Shown here piece by piece: positions 17,604-27,026 of a stretch of DNA of 64,000 bases (its first letter is position 1; each line of letters opens with the position of its first letter). The notes beneath the pieces were generated by a model that was given only the letters and a program-made list of their open reading frames with translations, did no database searches and had not been told where the DNA came from. The stretch is from Paludibacter sp. (lineage in GTDB: Bacteria; Bacteroidota; Bacteroidia; Bacteroidales; Paludibacteraceae), in NCBI GenBank assembly GCA_031292575.1, contig JARLGX010000030.1:1-64000 (forward strand), written 5' to 3'. A program made the translations under genes and the position numbers.

Positions 17604-20039
17604 ATGAAGGTATTAAAATTCGGCGGAACATCCGTAGGTTCAGTCAAAGGTATTTTAAGTGTAAAAAAAATTGTTGAGGCACAAAGCGAACCTGTAATCG
17701 TTGTAGTATCAGCACTTTCTGGAATAACGGATCAACTTTACAAAGTAGCTAAACTTGCATGTGATGGTGATAAATCTTACCTGAGTGAATATGAAAAAAT
17801 GCTATCACGTCATGTTGAAGTTATTGAAGGAGTAATTTCTGCAGACAAAAAAGAGGAAGTTCTGAGCAATGTTAAGTCGCAGTTCCTTGATTTGTCCAAC
17901 CTCTTCAGGGGTATATATTTGATTAAAGATATTTCTACCAAAATCATTGATACTATTGTTAGTTACGGAGAATCAATTTCTTCTATAATAGTCACTTATG
18001 CCATTGAGAATGCAATTCACTTTGATTCTAAATTGTTAATTAAAACTGAAAATCAATTTGATAAGCACATAGTTGATTTTGATAAAACCAACGCACTTAT
18101 TAGAGAAAATTTTGTAAATGCTCCAAAAATAAGTGTTTGTGGTGGATTCATTTCAACAGACGCAACAACTAATTTCATTACAAATTTGGGTCGCGGCGGT
18201 TCAGATTACACAGCTGCAATTCTGGCCTCCGCACTTCATGCTTCCATTCTTGAAATATGGAGTGACGTTGATGGCTTTATGACAGCCGATCCACGTATTA
18301 TCAACAATGCATATGTTATTGAAAAGCTGAGTTTTATCGAAGCTATGGAACTTTGTAACTTTGGGGCAAAAGTTATTTATCCTCCTACTATTTTCCCTGT
18401 TTTTCATCAAAACATCCCTGTTAAAATAAAAAACACGTTTAATCCTGAAGCAGAAGGAACTTACATTTCGCGCGAAAAAACGGATGAAGCAAGTAAGGCA
18501 ATTAAAGGTATTTCATCCATTAACGACACTTCGCTGATAACAGTACAAGGTCTTGGCATGGTGGGTGTTATTGGGGTCAATTATCGCATATTCAGGGTCT
18601 TGGCAAAAAATGGAATCAGCGTGTTTATGGTTTCACAGGCTTCATCCGAAAATACAACTTCAATTGGTGTTAGGAACGCCGATAGTGCTTTGGCTGTTGA
18701 AGTTTTGCGAAAGGAATTTGCCTACGAAATAGGACAGGGCGAGATTAATGAAATTTTTTCTGAAGATGATTTAGCAACTGTAGCCATAGTTGGCGACAAC
18801 ATGAAACGCACACCGGGTATAGCCGGAAAGCTATTTGGTACATTGGGACGCAATGGTATAAATGTAGTAGCCTGTGCACAAGGTGCTTCGGAAACCAACA
18901 TTTCATTTGTAACTGATAGAAAATCACTTCGCAAAGCTTTGAACGTTATTCACGATTCGTTTTTTCTATCAGAATACCAAGTACTTAACATATATGTTGT
19001 AGGAATTGGGACTGTTGGTGGAAGTTTATTAAACCAGATAAAAAAGCAACAACAAAAACTGATGTCTCAGAACGGACTCAAATTAAATGTTGTTGGAATA
19101 GCTTCAAGTAAAAAAATGTTGTTTGCACGCGATGGCATTGAACTAGAAGATTACTCTGAAGAGTTAAAATTGAATGGCGTAGACGCAACCCCGGAACTTA
19201 TTTGTAATGAAATTCTTTCATTAAATATATTCAATTCTGTTTTTGTTGATTGCACTGCTAATTCTCAAATTTCCGATTTATATCAAACGCTATTGGAAAG
19301 TAACGTTTCAGTTGTTGCTGCAAATAAAATTGCAGCTTCATCTTCGTACGACAATTACATAAGTCTTAAAGAAACTGCTCGCAGACGTGGAGTGAAGTTT
19401 TTGTTCGAAACTAATGTTGGTGCCGGCTTACCAATTATCAGCACCATGAATAATCTCATAAATAGTGGTGATCATATTCAAAAAATGGAAGCTGTCCTCT
19501 CTGGAACTTTAAACTTTATTTTCAACACGCTCAGCACTGAAGTTCCTATAAGTAAAGCAATTTACATGGCTAAAGAAGCCCGATTTGCAGAACCTGATCC
19601 ACGGATTGATTTAAGTGGCAAAGATGTAATTCGCAAATTAGTTATTTTGGCTCGTGAAGCAGGTTATAAGGTGGAACAGAAAGATGTTATAAAGAATTTA
19701 TTTATACCGGAAAAGTATTTTGCGGGGAGTTTGGAGGATTTCTGGAAAACAGTTCCAGAATTAGACACTGAATTTGAACAAAGACGCAAAGAAGTTGCAG
19801 CCCAAGGAAAACGGTTGAGATTTGTTGCTACTATGGAAAATGGTAACTGTAAGGTTGGATTACAAGAAGTTGATAATTTACATCCTTTTTATGATTTACA
19901 AGGAAGTAACAACATAGTTCTCATAACTACCGAACGCTACAATGAATTTCCAATGATGATTAAAGGATATGGAGCAGGAGCTGGCGTTACAGCTGCAGGT
20001 GTATTTTCAGACATAATGAGCATTGCCAACATTCGTTAG
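17604..20039 (+). CDS. thrA: Bifunctional aspartate kinase/homoserine dehydrogenase
   Basis: An 811-residue fusion catalysing the first and third steps from aspartate to threonine and methionine. The kinase half starts with KVLKFGGTSVGS and has the nucleotide loop NLGRGGSDYTAA. Two ACT domains (about 310-460, for example VQGLGMVGV and VAIVGDNMKRTPG) should give feedback control by threonine. The dehydrogenase half begins with the NAD(P) motif VVGIGTVGGSLL and has LFETNVGAGLPII and VLSGTLNFIFN. Full length. thrB and thrC are not adjacent; an FKBP lipoprotein gene follows after nine bases. Confidence 0.97.
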   Translation: MKVLKFGGTSVGSVKGILSVKKIVEAQSEPVIVVVSALSGITDQLYKVAKLACDGDKSYLSEYEKMLSRHVEVIEGVISADKKEEVLSNVKSQFLDLSNLFRGIYLIKDISTKIIDTIVSYGESISSIIVTYAIENAIHFDSKLLIKTENQFDKHIVDFDKTNALIRENFVNAPKISVCGGFISTDATTNFITNLGRGGSDYTAAILASALHASILEIWSDVDGFMTADPRIINNAYVIEKLSFIEAMELCNFGAKVIYPPTIFPVFHQNIPVKIKNTFNPEAEGTYISREKTDEASKAIKGISSINDTSLITVQGLGMVGVIGVNYRIFRVLAKNGISVFMVSQASSENTTSIGVRNADSALAVEVLRKEFAYEIGQGEINEIFSEDDLATVAIVGDNMKRTPGIAGKLFGTLGRNGINVVACAQGASETNISFVTDRKSLRKALNVIHDSFFLSEYQVLNIYVVGIGTVGGSLLNQIKKQQQKLMSQNGLKLNVVGIASSKKMLFARDGIELEDYSEELKLNGVDATPELICNEILSLNIFNSVFVDCTANSQISDLYQTLLESNVSVVAANKIAASSSYDNYISLKETARRRGVKFLFETNVGAGLPIISTMNNLINSGDHIQKMEAVLSGTLNFIFNTLSTEVPISKAIYMAKEARFAEPDPRIDLSGKDVIRKLVILAREAGYKVEQKDVIKNLFIPEKYFAGSLEDFWKTVPELDTEFEQRRKEVAAQGKRLRFVATMENGNCKVGLQEVDNLHPFYDLQGSNNIVLITTERYNEFPMMIKGYGAGAGVTAAGVFSDIMSIANIR

Positions 20040-20048
20040 TTAAATAAA

Positions 20049-20567
20049 ATGATCAAATCAACGGTAAATTTAGGTATTATACTTATTTTCATCTTATTTT
20101 TAAGCTCTTGCAAAAAAATATCTCCACAGCTGCCTTCGAATAAAGGTAATGTTGAAGACAAAAGTTCGGCTTCTCTATTGATGATAAACCAAAATTTAAC
20201 ATTAAAAGAAGATAGCATAATAAAAAAATTCGCAGAAAAAGATGGATCATTCAAGAAAAATGCAATTGGGTTCTGGTATAGAATAAGTAAAACAGGCAAA
20301 GGCGCAAGTATTAAAGATTCTGTGAGTTGCAATTTTGAATATCATTTACTTTTGCTCGATGGGAAAACCGTTGAAAAAGGAGAAAAACAAATTGTGATTG
20401 GAAAAAAACAGCTTATTGTTGGCTTGGAAGAAGGCTTGAAATTAATGCAAAAGGGTGATAGTGCAACATTTATAATACCTTGGTATTTAGGGTACGGCAT
20501 GAAGGGGTATGAACAAATAGTTCCACCCTATACCTCAATAATCTATAAGATAAGAATGCAAGATTAA
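20049..20567 (+). CDS. FKBP-type peptidyl-prolyl isomerase lipoprotein
   Basis: A 172-residue lipoprotein: signal peptide with lipobox FLSSC (Cys21), a linker, then an FKBP domain from about residue 78 with KDSVSCNFEYHLLLLDGK, GLEEGLKLMQKGDSATFIIP, LGYGMKGYEQIVPPYT and IIYKIRMQD. It should speed proline isomerisation during folding of envelope proteins. The layout resembles GldI-type lipoproteins of gliding relatives, but non-gliding Bacteroidota have it too. It directly follows thrA and could share its transcript. Confidence 0.88.
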   Translation: MIKSTVNLGIILIFILFLSSCKKISPQLPSNKGNVEDKSSASLLMINQNLTLKEDSIIKKFAEKDGSFKKNAIGFWYRISKTGKGASIKDSVSCNFEYHLLLLDGKTVEKGEKQIVIGKKQLIVGLEEGLKLMQKGDSATFIIPWYLGYGMKGYEQIVPPYTSIIYKIRMQD

Positions 20568-20701
20568 TTTTTTGTAAATAAGAGTTTTATTACATTTTAC
20601 CTTAAATTTTAATCAACTACAAATCTTATAACTTTATTCATTTTCTTAACTTTTAAATATCATTTTTTAATCGGATATTTGTATAAAAATAATCTATTGA
20701 T

Positions 20702-21256
20702 ATGAAACGAATTTCTTATCTTTTTTTACTTGTTTTTCTGATTTCTATAATAGCTTCATCGTGCAGTAACACAAAGACTTATGCGCAATTATTAGATGAC
20801 GAACAAACTTTAATTACATCTTTCATCAATCGTAACAATATTTTGGTTGTAAGTACATTTCCAACAGATACACCATGGGTTAAAAACGGAAAGGATATAT
20901 ATGTTAAAACTTCCAGCGGTTTATATTATCATTTAATTAATCCAGGTGATACATTAAACCACAACAACGACACTATAATGCTCAAATATACTGTTGTTCC
21001 CCGTTTTAAACAATACACTTTAAGTTTAGTTCCAGACACAATAAGCAATTGGAATACAATAGATTATCCTTATCCGAGTGATTTTACTTATGGTGATTTA
21101 ACTCAGTCTTGTAAAGCGTTTCACGAAGCGGTTTCATATATGAAACGGATGAATTCAGAAGCTAAACTTATTGTTCCTTCAAAAATTGGGTTTAATGCCA
21201 ACATGATGAGTGTTACTCCAATGGGTTATGATTTAAAAATAAAGTTTCAAGAATAG
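20702..21256 (+). CDS. DUF4827 lipoprotein
   Basis: A 184-residue lipoprotein with lipobox IIASSC (Cys21). The body (KTYAQLLDDEQTLITSFINR, later FPTDTPW and YYHLINPGDT) matches DUF4827 as I remember it, a Bacteroidales family of unknown role with weak likeness to FKBP isomerase lipoproteins. It lies before glmM, an arrangement I recall from Bacteroides. A hairpin at 21283 separates the two genes. Confidence 0.78.
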   Translation: MKRISYLFLLVFLISIIASSCSNTKTYAQLLDDEQTLITSFINRNNILVVSTFPTDTPWVKNGKDIYVKTSSGLYYHLINPGDTLNHNNDTIMLKYTVVPRFKQYTLSLVPDTISNWNTIDYPYPSDFTYGDLTQSCKAFHEAVSYMKRMNSEAKLIVPSKIGFNANMMSVTPMGYDLKIKFQE

Positions 21257-21282
21257 TTTGCTATTATATTTTAAAATTTAAT

Positions 21283-21320
21283 GAGATTGGAAGATTATTC
21301 TTTCAATCTCTTCATTTTTT
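21283..21320 (+). terminator. Terminator after the DUF4827 gene
   Basis: Stem GAGATTGGAAGA/TCTTTCAATCTC with one mismatch, followed by TTCATTTTTT. Confidence 0.65.
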
Positions 21321-21352
21321 AACCCTATATTTTAATTAATCTTTTTCAAAAC

Positions 21353-22741
21353 ATGACACTTATAAAATCTATTTCCGGAATACGTGGAACAATAGGCGGA
21401 CCGGTTGGTGATGGACTGAATCCATTAGATATTGTACGTTTTACGGCAGCATATGCAACTCAGATTAAATCTTACAAAACAAATTTAAAAAAAATAGTTG
21501 TAGGAAGAGACGCACGCATTTCTGGTGAAATGGTAAATCAATTGGTTATTGGCACATTATTAGGAATGGGCTTTGATGTAGTAAATATAGGTCTGGCAAC
21601 TACCCCTACAACCGAATTGGCTGTAACAATGGAAAAAGCTGCTGGAGGAATTATTCTAACTGCTAGCCACAATCCAAAACAGTGGAATGCGCTAAAATTA
21701 TTAAATGAAAAAGGTGAATTTCTGAATGCATTAGAAGGTGAAAGTGTATTGAAAATTGCTGCCGAAGAAAGTTTTATATTTTCACAAGTTGATGATATAG
21801 GCAAACTTACTGAGGATTTTTCATATATGCAAAAACATATAGAAAGCGTATTAAAGCTCAAATTAGTTGATGTTAATGCGATAAAAAATGCTAATTTTAC
21901 TGTTGCTGTGGATTGTGTCAATTCAGTTGGTGGCATTGTTATTCCCGCTTTACTTGAAGCATTGGGAGTAAAGCGAATCGAAAAACTTTATTGCGAGCCT
22001 AACGGTCAGTTCCCTCACAATCCCGAACCGCTTCCCGAGCACTTAACTGAAATTTCCTCATTGTTAAAGAGTGGCAAAGCTAATGTTGGGTTTGTAGTCG
22101 ACCCTGATGTTGATCGTTTAGCGATTATTTGTGAAGATGGAAGTATGTTTGGAGAAGAATATACATTGGTTTCTGTTGCCGATTATATACTTCAACACAC
22201 GCCTGGCAATACAGTTTCCAATTTAAGTTCAACACGCGCTTTACGTGATGTAACAAAAAATCGTGGTGGAATATATACTGCAGCTGCAGTAGGTGAAGTT
22301 AATGTAGTAACAACCATGAAAGCTACAAATGCGGTGATTGGTGGTGAAGGAAATGGCGGAGTAATCTATCCTGCCAGTCATTATGGCAGGGATGCATTAG
22401 TAGGTATAGCATTGTTTCTTACCAATTTAGCCAAATCGAGTATGACTGTTTCTGCATTGCGCAAAACATATCCGGAATATTATATTTCCAAAAATAAAAT
22501 TCAGTTGACTCCTGAAATTGATGTTGATAAAATATTGAAAATAGTCAAAGAATCATACAAGCAATTTGAAGTAAATGATATAGATGGAGTGAAAATTGAT
22601 TTTCCAACCGGATGGGTACATTTACGAAAATCAAATACCGAACCTATTATTCGAATTTATTCTGAAGCTGGAACGCCTGAGCAAGCCGATGGTTTTGCGA
22701 AAGCTATTATTGAGGAAATAAAACGAATAGCTGATATTTGA
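21353..22741 (+). CDS. glmM: Phosphoglucosamine mutase
   Basis: A 462-residue alpha-D-phosphohexomutase that turns glucosamine-6-phosphate into glucosamine-1-phosphate for peptidoglycan and LPS. All four signature loops are present: TASHNP (103-108, phosphoserine Ser105), metal loop DPDVDR (250-255), sugar loop GGEGNGG and phosphate loop RKSNTEPIIRIY. Some relatives act on phosphomannose or phosphoglucose, so the substrate rests on family and length. Ends at a strong terminator. Confidence 0.88.
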   Translation: MTLIKSISGIRGTIGGPVGDGLNPLDIVRFTAAYATQIKSYKTNLKKIVVGRDARISGEMVNQLVIGTLLGMGFDVVNIGLATTPTTELAVTMEKAAGGIILTASHNPKQWNALKLLNEKGEFLNALEGESVLKIAAEESFIFSQVDDIGKLTEDFSYMQKHIESVLKLKLVDVNAIKNANFTVAVDCVNSVGGIVIPALLEALGVKRIEKLYCEPNGQFPHNPEPLPEHLTEISSLLKSGKANVGFVVDPDVDRLAIICEDGSMFGEEYTLVSVADYILQHTPGNTVSNLSSTRALRDVTKNRGGIYTAAAVGEVNVVTTMKATNAVIGGEGNGGVIYPASHYGRDALVGIALFLTNLAKSSMTVSALRKTYPEYYISKNKIQLTPEIDVDKILKIVKESYKQFEVNDIDGVKIDFPTGWVHLRKSNTEPIIRIYSEAGTPEQADGFAKAIIEEIKRIADI

Positions 22742-22755
22742 AAGATATTTGACAC

Positions 22756-22792
22756 AAAAAAAGACTTATTCCAAATTAGAATAAGTCTTTTT
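22756..22792 (+). terminator. Terminator after glmM
   Basis: Stem AAAGACTTATTC/GAATAAGTCTTT with A-run before and T-run after, so it may serve both convergent transcripts. Confidence 0.85.
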
Positions 22793-22847
22793 CTGTATAA
22801 TAACGCTCTTTACTTTCTCTCAATAATTTGTCGTTCTAAATTCAATT

Positions 22848-23555
22848 TTATTTGCTAATTGGTTTTGATTGCGTTGGCCCACTATTATTCTGTGGCAAAA
22901 CCTGTTGTGATTGTTTTGTTTCAGTAGTCGCTGACGGAGATGCTGTTGAAGTAGCATTTTCATTTATCGGGAAAATTCCTTGAAAATGTTTGATTTGATA
23001 ATGAGTCATCGATTGGTCCGATTCAAAACCAATTCCTTTTGTTATGCTCGTAGCTCTTGTTATCTTAATTAAACTGTCGGAATAAAACCGTTCCTGACGT
23101 TGATTCCAAAAAAGTTGTTCTGTTTCAAATAATTCGCCCTGCAAATTGGTTGATTTCACTTTGCCGCGTAATTCCCAAACTTGTTCATTTTCATTATATT
23201 TAGCATATTGACTATGAATGTTCGCATCAACTTTCAAATTTAAATTAAAACGCTCCAAATGAATACCTTTTGGGAATTCCCAGTAGGGCTGACTTGCTTT
23301 ATCATAAACATTCCAAACAGGTGTAGAAATTCTATAACGTGTTATGCCTGAGTCTGATATAATTGTAGTAATATCTGTTGCATGAATCTTGGGCATTTTT
23401 GACCGATCTGCAATAGCCGCTATTTTATCGGGTTTATCGTTACTGCAAGCAACAATAAACATCACAAAAAAGAATGCAGAAACAGCAGTTTTGCAAGATG
23501 TTATGACAAAATTTAACTTTAAGAAATGTGACATTTTCAGTCTCATTTTATTCAT
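22848..23555 (-). CDS. lptC: LPS export protein LptC
   Basis: A 235-residue lipoprotein (lipobox MFIVAC, Cys37) of the LptC family, part of the bridge carrying lipopolysaccharide from inner to outer membrane. The beta-jellyroll region is visible as ISDSGITRYRISTPVWNVYD, ERFNLNLKVDANIHSQYAKY and WELRGKV. Anchoring by a lipid instead of a membrane helix, and the long Pro/Gln/Ser-rich tail, are as in other Bacteroidales members. It is the last gene of a minus-strand run beginning at hisG. Confidence 0.85.
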   Translation of the reverse strand: MNKMRLKMSHFLKLNFVITSCKTAVSAFFFVMFIVACSNDKPDKIAAIADRSKMPKIHATDITTIISDSGITRYRISTPVWNVYDKASQPYWEFPKGIHLERFNLNLKVDANIHSQYAKYNENEQVWELRGKVKSTNLQGELFETEQLFWNQRQERFYSDSLIKITRATSITKGIGFESDQSMTHYQIKHFQGIFPINENATSTASPSATTETKQSQQVLPQNNSGPTQSKPISK

Positions 23556-23581
23556 TTTTCGGAATTTGAATACAGGGTTTG

Positions 23582-24862
23582 TTAGAGCTTACGTTTAAAG
23601 AACCAATGTTCATTAAAGTCGATGTTTAGTGTAAATTTGAAGTAGTCTTCACGAAGTTGAGTAGAACCTATCTTTCCATATTCAAGCGATGCATTAAGCA
23701 TCGAAATTGAATTGGTAGCTTTACTATAAAGTGGTAAACCTATTCCACAAGTTAAGCTATAATTTTTGGGTTGGGTTGTACCAGGAATACTATAGTACGA
23801 ATCACTCATATTAAAACCTGCCCTATAGCGTATTCTGTCTGAGAATTTTCGACCAATTGGATTTGGCTCATACTCTACTCCAATAGCCAATTTTGACAAG
23901 TTATTTAAGCTATCGGTTTTACCAAAAAACTTTGCATCTTTCCAATTTTGAATACTATAGTCTATTCCGACCGTAAGTTTTTTATTGTAACGATAATTAA
24001 TACCTATCCCATACATACTTGGAAGTTCAAAAGAGTAATTCACATAATTTGGATGATTTGCATCAATGGTATCATTTAAAACTCCACTGGTTATTTGAGA
24101 AAAACCTCCATTCAGCTTAATTTTAGGTTCGTAGATTACCCCCAACGTAAAATCGTGCTTTTCACCTATGGAATTGAAATACTGGGCTCCAAGCCTATAT
24201 CTGAAATTTCGGGCTGTAATAGTATTTGCGACCGTTGTGCCTGTAAACCCCGAAGATGTTGAGAAACTCAAATCTCTGTAATTATTTATTGTTCCATACA
24301 TATAATAGCCATTTATACCAAGTGATAAATGATTAAATAGTTTGGCGGAAAGTCCCATGTAAACTTGCGTAAATCCACCAGTACCGGCAAATGTTTTAGT
24401 AAAAGGTACTGTATCTCTTTTTTGACTGCTCACAGGTAAATAGGTTGTATCATTTGAATAAAAATTATACCCCGTAAAAGAATAAGGTAACAAACCTGCA
24501 CTAAAGCCTAACCATTTAGCCAAAGGAAATTGCATTGTCAAATATTCAAGATTAGCATTTACCGTTGTTTTACCGCCATTTTGATCAGAAAACCTTGAAA
24601 CTAAAGCTGAAGTGCCGATATCAAACATAAATGTCATGCTATCCACACTACTATAGGATGCAGGGTTGACACTATTTATACTGGAGCTAGAGCGAGAGCC
24701 TATTGAAACTCCACCCATGGCTCTTTGTTCACCATTATTTGTGTCACTAATATCACCATATCCGAAACGCGTGTACGGTGAGTTAGTATTATTTTGACTG
24801 TTAGCGAATTGAGCGAAAATTAATGACGCAAGTACGAGAAGTAAGATCTTATTTTTGTACAT
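23582..24862 (-). CDS. OmpP1/FadL-like outer-membrane protein
   Basis: A 426-residue protein with a signal peptide (about 1-22) and a start NTNSPYTRFGYGDISD followed by RAMGGVSIG and NPASYSSVDS. This is the N-terminal pattern of FadL-like barrels in this phylum, where NPA near the N-terminus is diagnostic. Alternating beta-strands fill the rest. It may let hydrophobic molecules cross the outer membrane. Its gene overlaps coaX by 14 bases and lies 26 bases before lptC, so the three are probably one operon. Confidence 0.75.
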   Translation of the reverse strand: MYKNKILLLVLASLIFAQFANSQNNTNSPYTRFGYGDISDTNNGEQRAMGGVSIGSRSSSSINSVNPASYSSVDSMTFMFDIGTSALVSRFSDQNGGKTTVNANLEYLTMQFPLAKWLGFSAGLLPYSFTGYNFYSNDTTYLPVSSQKRDTVPFTKTFAGTGGFTQVYMGLSAKLFNHLSLGINGYYMYGTINNYRDLSFSTSSGFTGTTVANTITARNFRYRLGAQYFNSIGEKHDFTLGVIYEPKIKLNGGFSQITSGVLNDTIDANHPNYVNYSFELPSMYGIGINYRYNKKLTVGIDYSIQNWKDAKFFGKTDSLNNLSKLAIGVEYEPNPIGRKFSDRIRYRAGFNMSDSYYSIPGTTQPKNYSLTCGIGLPLYSKATNSISMLNASLEYGKIGSTQLREDYFKFTLNIDFNEHWFFKRKL

Positions 24863-25577
24863 TGTATTGAAGGATACGGTTTAGCCCGATTAACACTAAA
24901 TTTCTTTCTGCAAAGATGGCACTTTTTAGCTTCGTAACAAAGTAAAAAGTGCTACCGCCTGTTAAAAATGTTGAAAGTTGTGGATATTTAATTTTTAATT
25001 CATTTATATAACCATCTATTTCGAATGCGATTCCATAAATTACCCCGGAAATTAACGCAGATTCTGTAGTATTTCCAATTAAAGGAGATTCATTTTTTGG
25101 TTCAACAAGTGGTAATTTTGATGTAAATTCATTAAGTGATCGTAACCTTAAATTTATTCCCGGTGCAATATTCCCTCCTAAATAGTTTTTATTACCATCA
25201 ATAAAGTCATAGGTAATTGCAGTTCCGGCATCAATTACAAGTATATCAGAATTAGGTTTAAGAAAAGAAGCGCCCACAACTGCTGCCAATCTGTCATTTC
25301 CTAAGGTTTCCGGAGTCAAATATCGGTTTACAATCGGAATTTTTAATTCATGATTTAATTCAATCACGTAAGGAACCTTTACTTTAAATTCATCTATAAG
25401 TTCATTATTGTTTGAAATCACGCTAGATATAATACATTTATCAATTGAATGCCTTGTAATTAAAGATAAAATACCATTTTTATCAGAATTATCAACAACA
25501 AAATTATCTATCAATTTATCTTGATCAAAAATACCTATTTTTGTTTTTGAATTACCCTGATCAATACAAAGGTTCAT
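24849..25577 (-). CDS. coaX: Type III pantothenate kinase
   Basis: A 242-residue kinase for the first step of coenzyme A synthesis. The acetate-kinase/Hsp70-like fold shows NLCIDQGNSKTKIG (phosphate loop), GNDRLAAVVGA and DAGTAITYDFI, followed by LGGNIAPGINLRLRSL, all family signatures. Type III enzymes need a monovalent cation and resist CoA feedback. It lies 31 bases downstream of hisG and overlaps the FadL-like gene. Confidence 0.95.
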   Translation of the reverse strand: MNLCIDQGNSKTKIGIFDQDKLIDNFVVDNSDKNGILSLITRHSIDKCIISSVISNNNELIDEFKVKVPYVIELNHELKIPIVNRYLTPETLGNDRLAAVVGASFLKPNSDILVIDAGTAITYDFIDGNKNYLGGNIAPGINLRLRSLNEFTSKLPLVEPKNESPLIGNTTESALISGVIYGIAFEIDGYINELKIKYPQLSTFLTGGSTFYFVTKLKSAIFAERNLVLIGLNRILQYNVQK

Positions 25578-25608
25578 GGCATATAACTGTTAAATAAATA
25601 GTCAAAAA

Positions 25609-26460
25609 CTAAAGAATCATCTTTTCAATTGGAATTACAAGAATTCCTTCAGCTCCCAAAGCTTTTAATTTTCCAATAATATCCCAAAATCGCTTTTCAT
25701 CAATTACAGCATGAAGGGAATTCCAACCTTCTTTAGCCAACGGCATTATTGTGGGACTTTTAATACCCGGAAGAACCTCAATTATTTTATCAATATTCTC
25801 TACCGGCACATTCATGAGTACATATTTTTTATCTTCAGCCATTTGCACAGCATCAATGCGAAAAAGCATTTCATCTAAAATTGCCAGTTTATCTTCGGTT
25901 AATCCTGGATTTGAAATTAACAAAGCCTCAGACTTCATTAATACTTCAACTTCTTTTAAATGATTGGTTACCAAAGTACTTCCTGAACTTACAATATCAA
26001 AAATCGCATCCGAAAGCCCAATACTTGGTGCTATTTCAACTGATCCCGTAATAACGTGAATATCAGCATTTACCTTTTTTTCTCTTAAAAAATCTTTGAG
26101 TATTTCTGGATATGAAGTTGCAATAACTTTTCCATTGAACCACGAAATATTTGTATAAGCTATTTCTTTTGGAATGGCTAATGAAAGTCTGCACTTGCTG
26201 AATCCAAGACGCTTTTTGAGAATGACATTTTTCTTTTTTTCCGCGTATTCATTTTCACCAACAATCCCAACATCTGCAACTCCGTCTGCAACTGATTGAG
26301 GAATATCATCATCGCGAAGAAATAATACTTCCAAAGGAAAATTTCGAGCAGGAAGCAATAGTAGTCGTTTACCCGATTCCAGTTTAATCCCGGTTTCTGT
26401 AAGTAAAGTCATTGTTTCTTCATATAACCTACCTTTAGCCTGAATTGCTATACGTAACAT
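25609..26460 (-). CDS. hisG: ATP phosphoribosyltransferase, long form
   Basis: A 283-residue enzyme for the first, feedback-regulated step of histidine synthesis. It starts with LRIAIQAKGRLYEE, has the substrate-binding GVADVGIVGENEYAE and the phosphate-binding loop ISDAIFDIVSSGSTL. The C-terminal ~75 residues form the regulatory domain of the long, HisZ-independent form. The rest of the his pathway is not nearby; hisG here heads a run with coaX and envelope genes. Confidence 0.95.
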   Translation of the reverse strand: MLRIAIQAKGRLYEETMTLLTETGIKLESGKRLLLLPARNFPLEVLFLRDDDIPQSVADGVADVGIVGENEYAEKKKNVILKKRLGFSKCRLSLAIPKEIAYTNISWFNGKVIATSYPEILKDFLREKKVNADIHVITGSVEIAPSIGLSDAIFDIVSSGSTLVTNHLKEVEVLMKSEALLISNPGLTEDKLAILDEMLFRIDAVQMAEDKKYVLMNVPVENIDKIIEVLPGIKSPTIMPLAKEGWNSLHAVIDEKRFWDIIGKLKALGAEGILVIPIEKMIL

Positions 26461-26486
26461 AATTTTTGATTTTTGATTTTAGCGTA

Positions 26487-26494
26487 CAAAGGTA
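26487..26494 (-). promoter_or_regulatory. Promoter -7 box of hisG
   Basis: On the minus strand TACCTTTG matches TAnnTTTG, 27 bases before the hisG ATG. Confidence 0.55.
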
Positions 26495-26526
26495 CAAAAA
26501 ATGCTTGGATTCGGTATTTTTTCAAT

Positions 26527-26559
26527 AAAAAAAGTCCGTTATCAAGATAACGGACTTTT
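26527..26559 (-). terminator. Terminator of the first small lipoprotein gene
   Basis: Stem AAAGTCCGTTATC/GATAACGGACTTT with a T-run on the minus strand, 36 bases after the stop codon of the gene at 26596. Confidence 0.85.
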
Positions 26560-26595
26560 ACGCTTGCAAGAATTTCTTTTTGCGTTAGCTTTTAC

Positions 26596-26763
26596 TTACT
26601 TAACAGCTTTCTTAGTTGTATCTACAGCAGTAGAGTCAACAGCGGCTTTAGTAGTATCAACAGCAACTACTGTAGAATCAGCTTTAGGAGCTTCTTCAGC
26701 TTTTTTAGGTGTGCAAGATGCGAAAGCCATAGCTACCACAAAAAACAATAATACTTTTTTCAT
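26596..26763 (-). CDS. Small DST-repeat lipoprotein, copy 1
   Basis: A 55-residue lipoprotein: signal MKKVLLFFVVAMAFASC with the modified Cys at 17, then a low-complexity tail of Ala/Val/Asp/Thr/Lys with repeated words (ADSTVVAVDTT, AAVDSTAVDTT). The tail has no aromatic residues and looks unfolded. A close second copy lies at 27027-27194, each with its own promoter and terminator. This suggests strong separate expression. Role unknown; abundant surface or periplasmic spacer lipoproteins would look like this. Confidence 0.82.
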   Translation of the reverse strand: MKKVLLFFVVAMAFASCTPKKAEEAPKADSTVVAVDTTKAAVDSTAVDTTKKAVK

Positions 26764-26817
26764 TTCTTTTAAACTTTTAAAAATTTAACATGTTTGTTTT
26801 GCAATTCAAAATCGATG

Positions 26818-26825
26818 CAAAGTTA
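26818..26825 (-). promoter_or_regulatory. Promoter -7 box of lipoprotein copy 1
   Basis: TAACTTTG on the minus strand, 54 bases before the ATG; the surrounding bases are nearly the same as at the second copy. Confidence 0.65.
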
Positions 26826-26962
26826 CATCATTTTTTTATTCTGCATTAATAAATATCACTTTTTTTTAAAATATTTTTTGGTTTGTCTAATTTTTAAGCC
26901 TTTTTTGAATTAAAAGTGCTTCATTTTAAGAATTTTCGTAGTAAAGTACATTTTTTTACTAC

Positions 26963-26998
26963 AAAAAAAGTCTGCCAGAATATTCTAACAGACTTTTT
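26963..26998 (-). terminator. Terminator of lipoprotein copy 2
   Basis: Stem AAAAAGTCTG/CAGACTTTTT with a long T-run on the minus strand, 28 bases after the stop codon of the gene at 27027. Confidence 0.85.
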
Positions 26999-27026
26999 GC
27001 TTCGTAAATTATTACGCAAGCTTTAA

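Noticed and set aside
26501-26788. 95-residue plus-strand frame rich in Thr/Ala/Val
   Set aside because: It is the reverse reading of the minus-strand lipoprotein at 26596-26763, which has a proper signal, lipobox, promoter and terminator.
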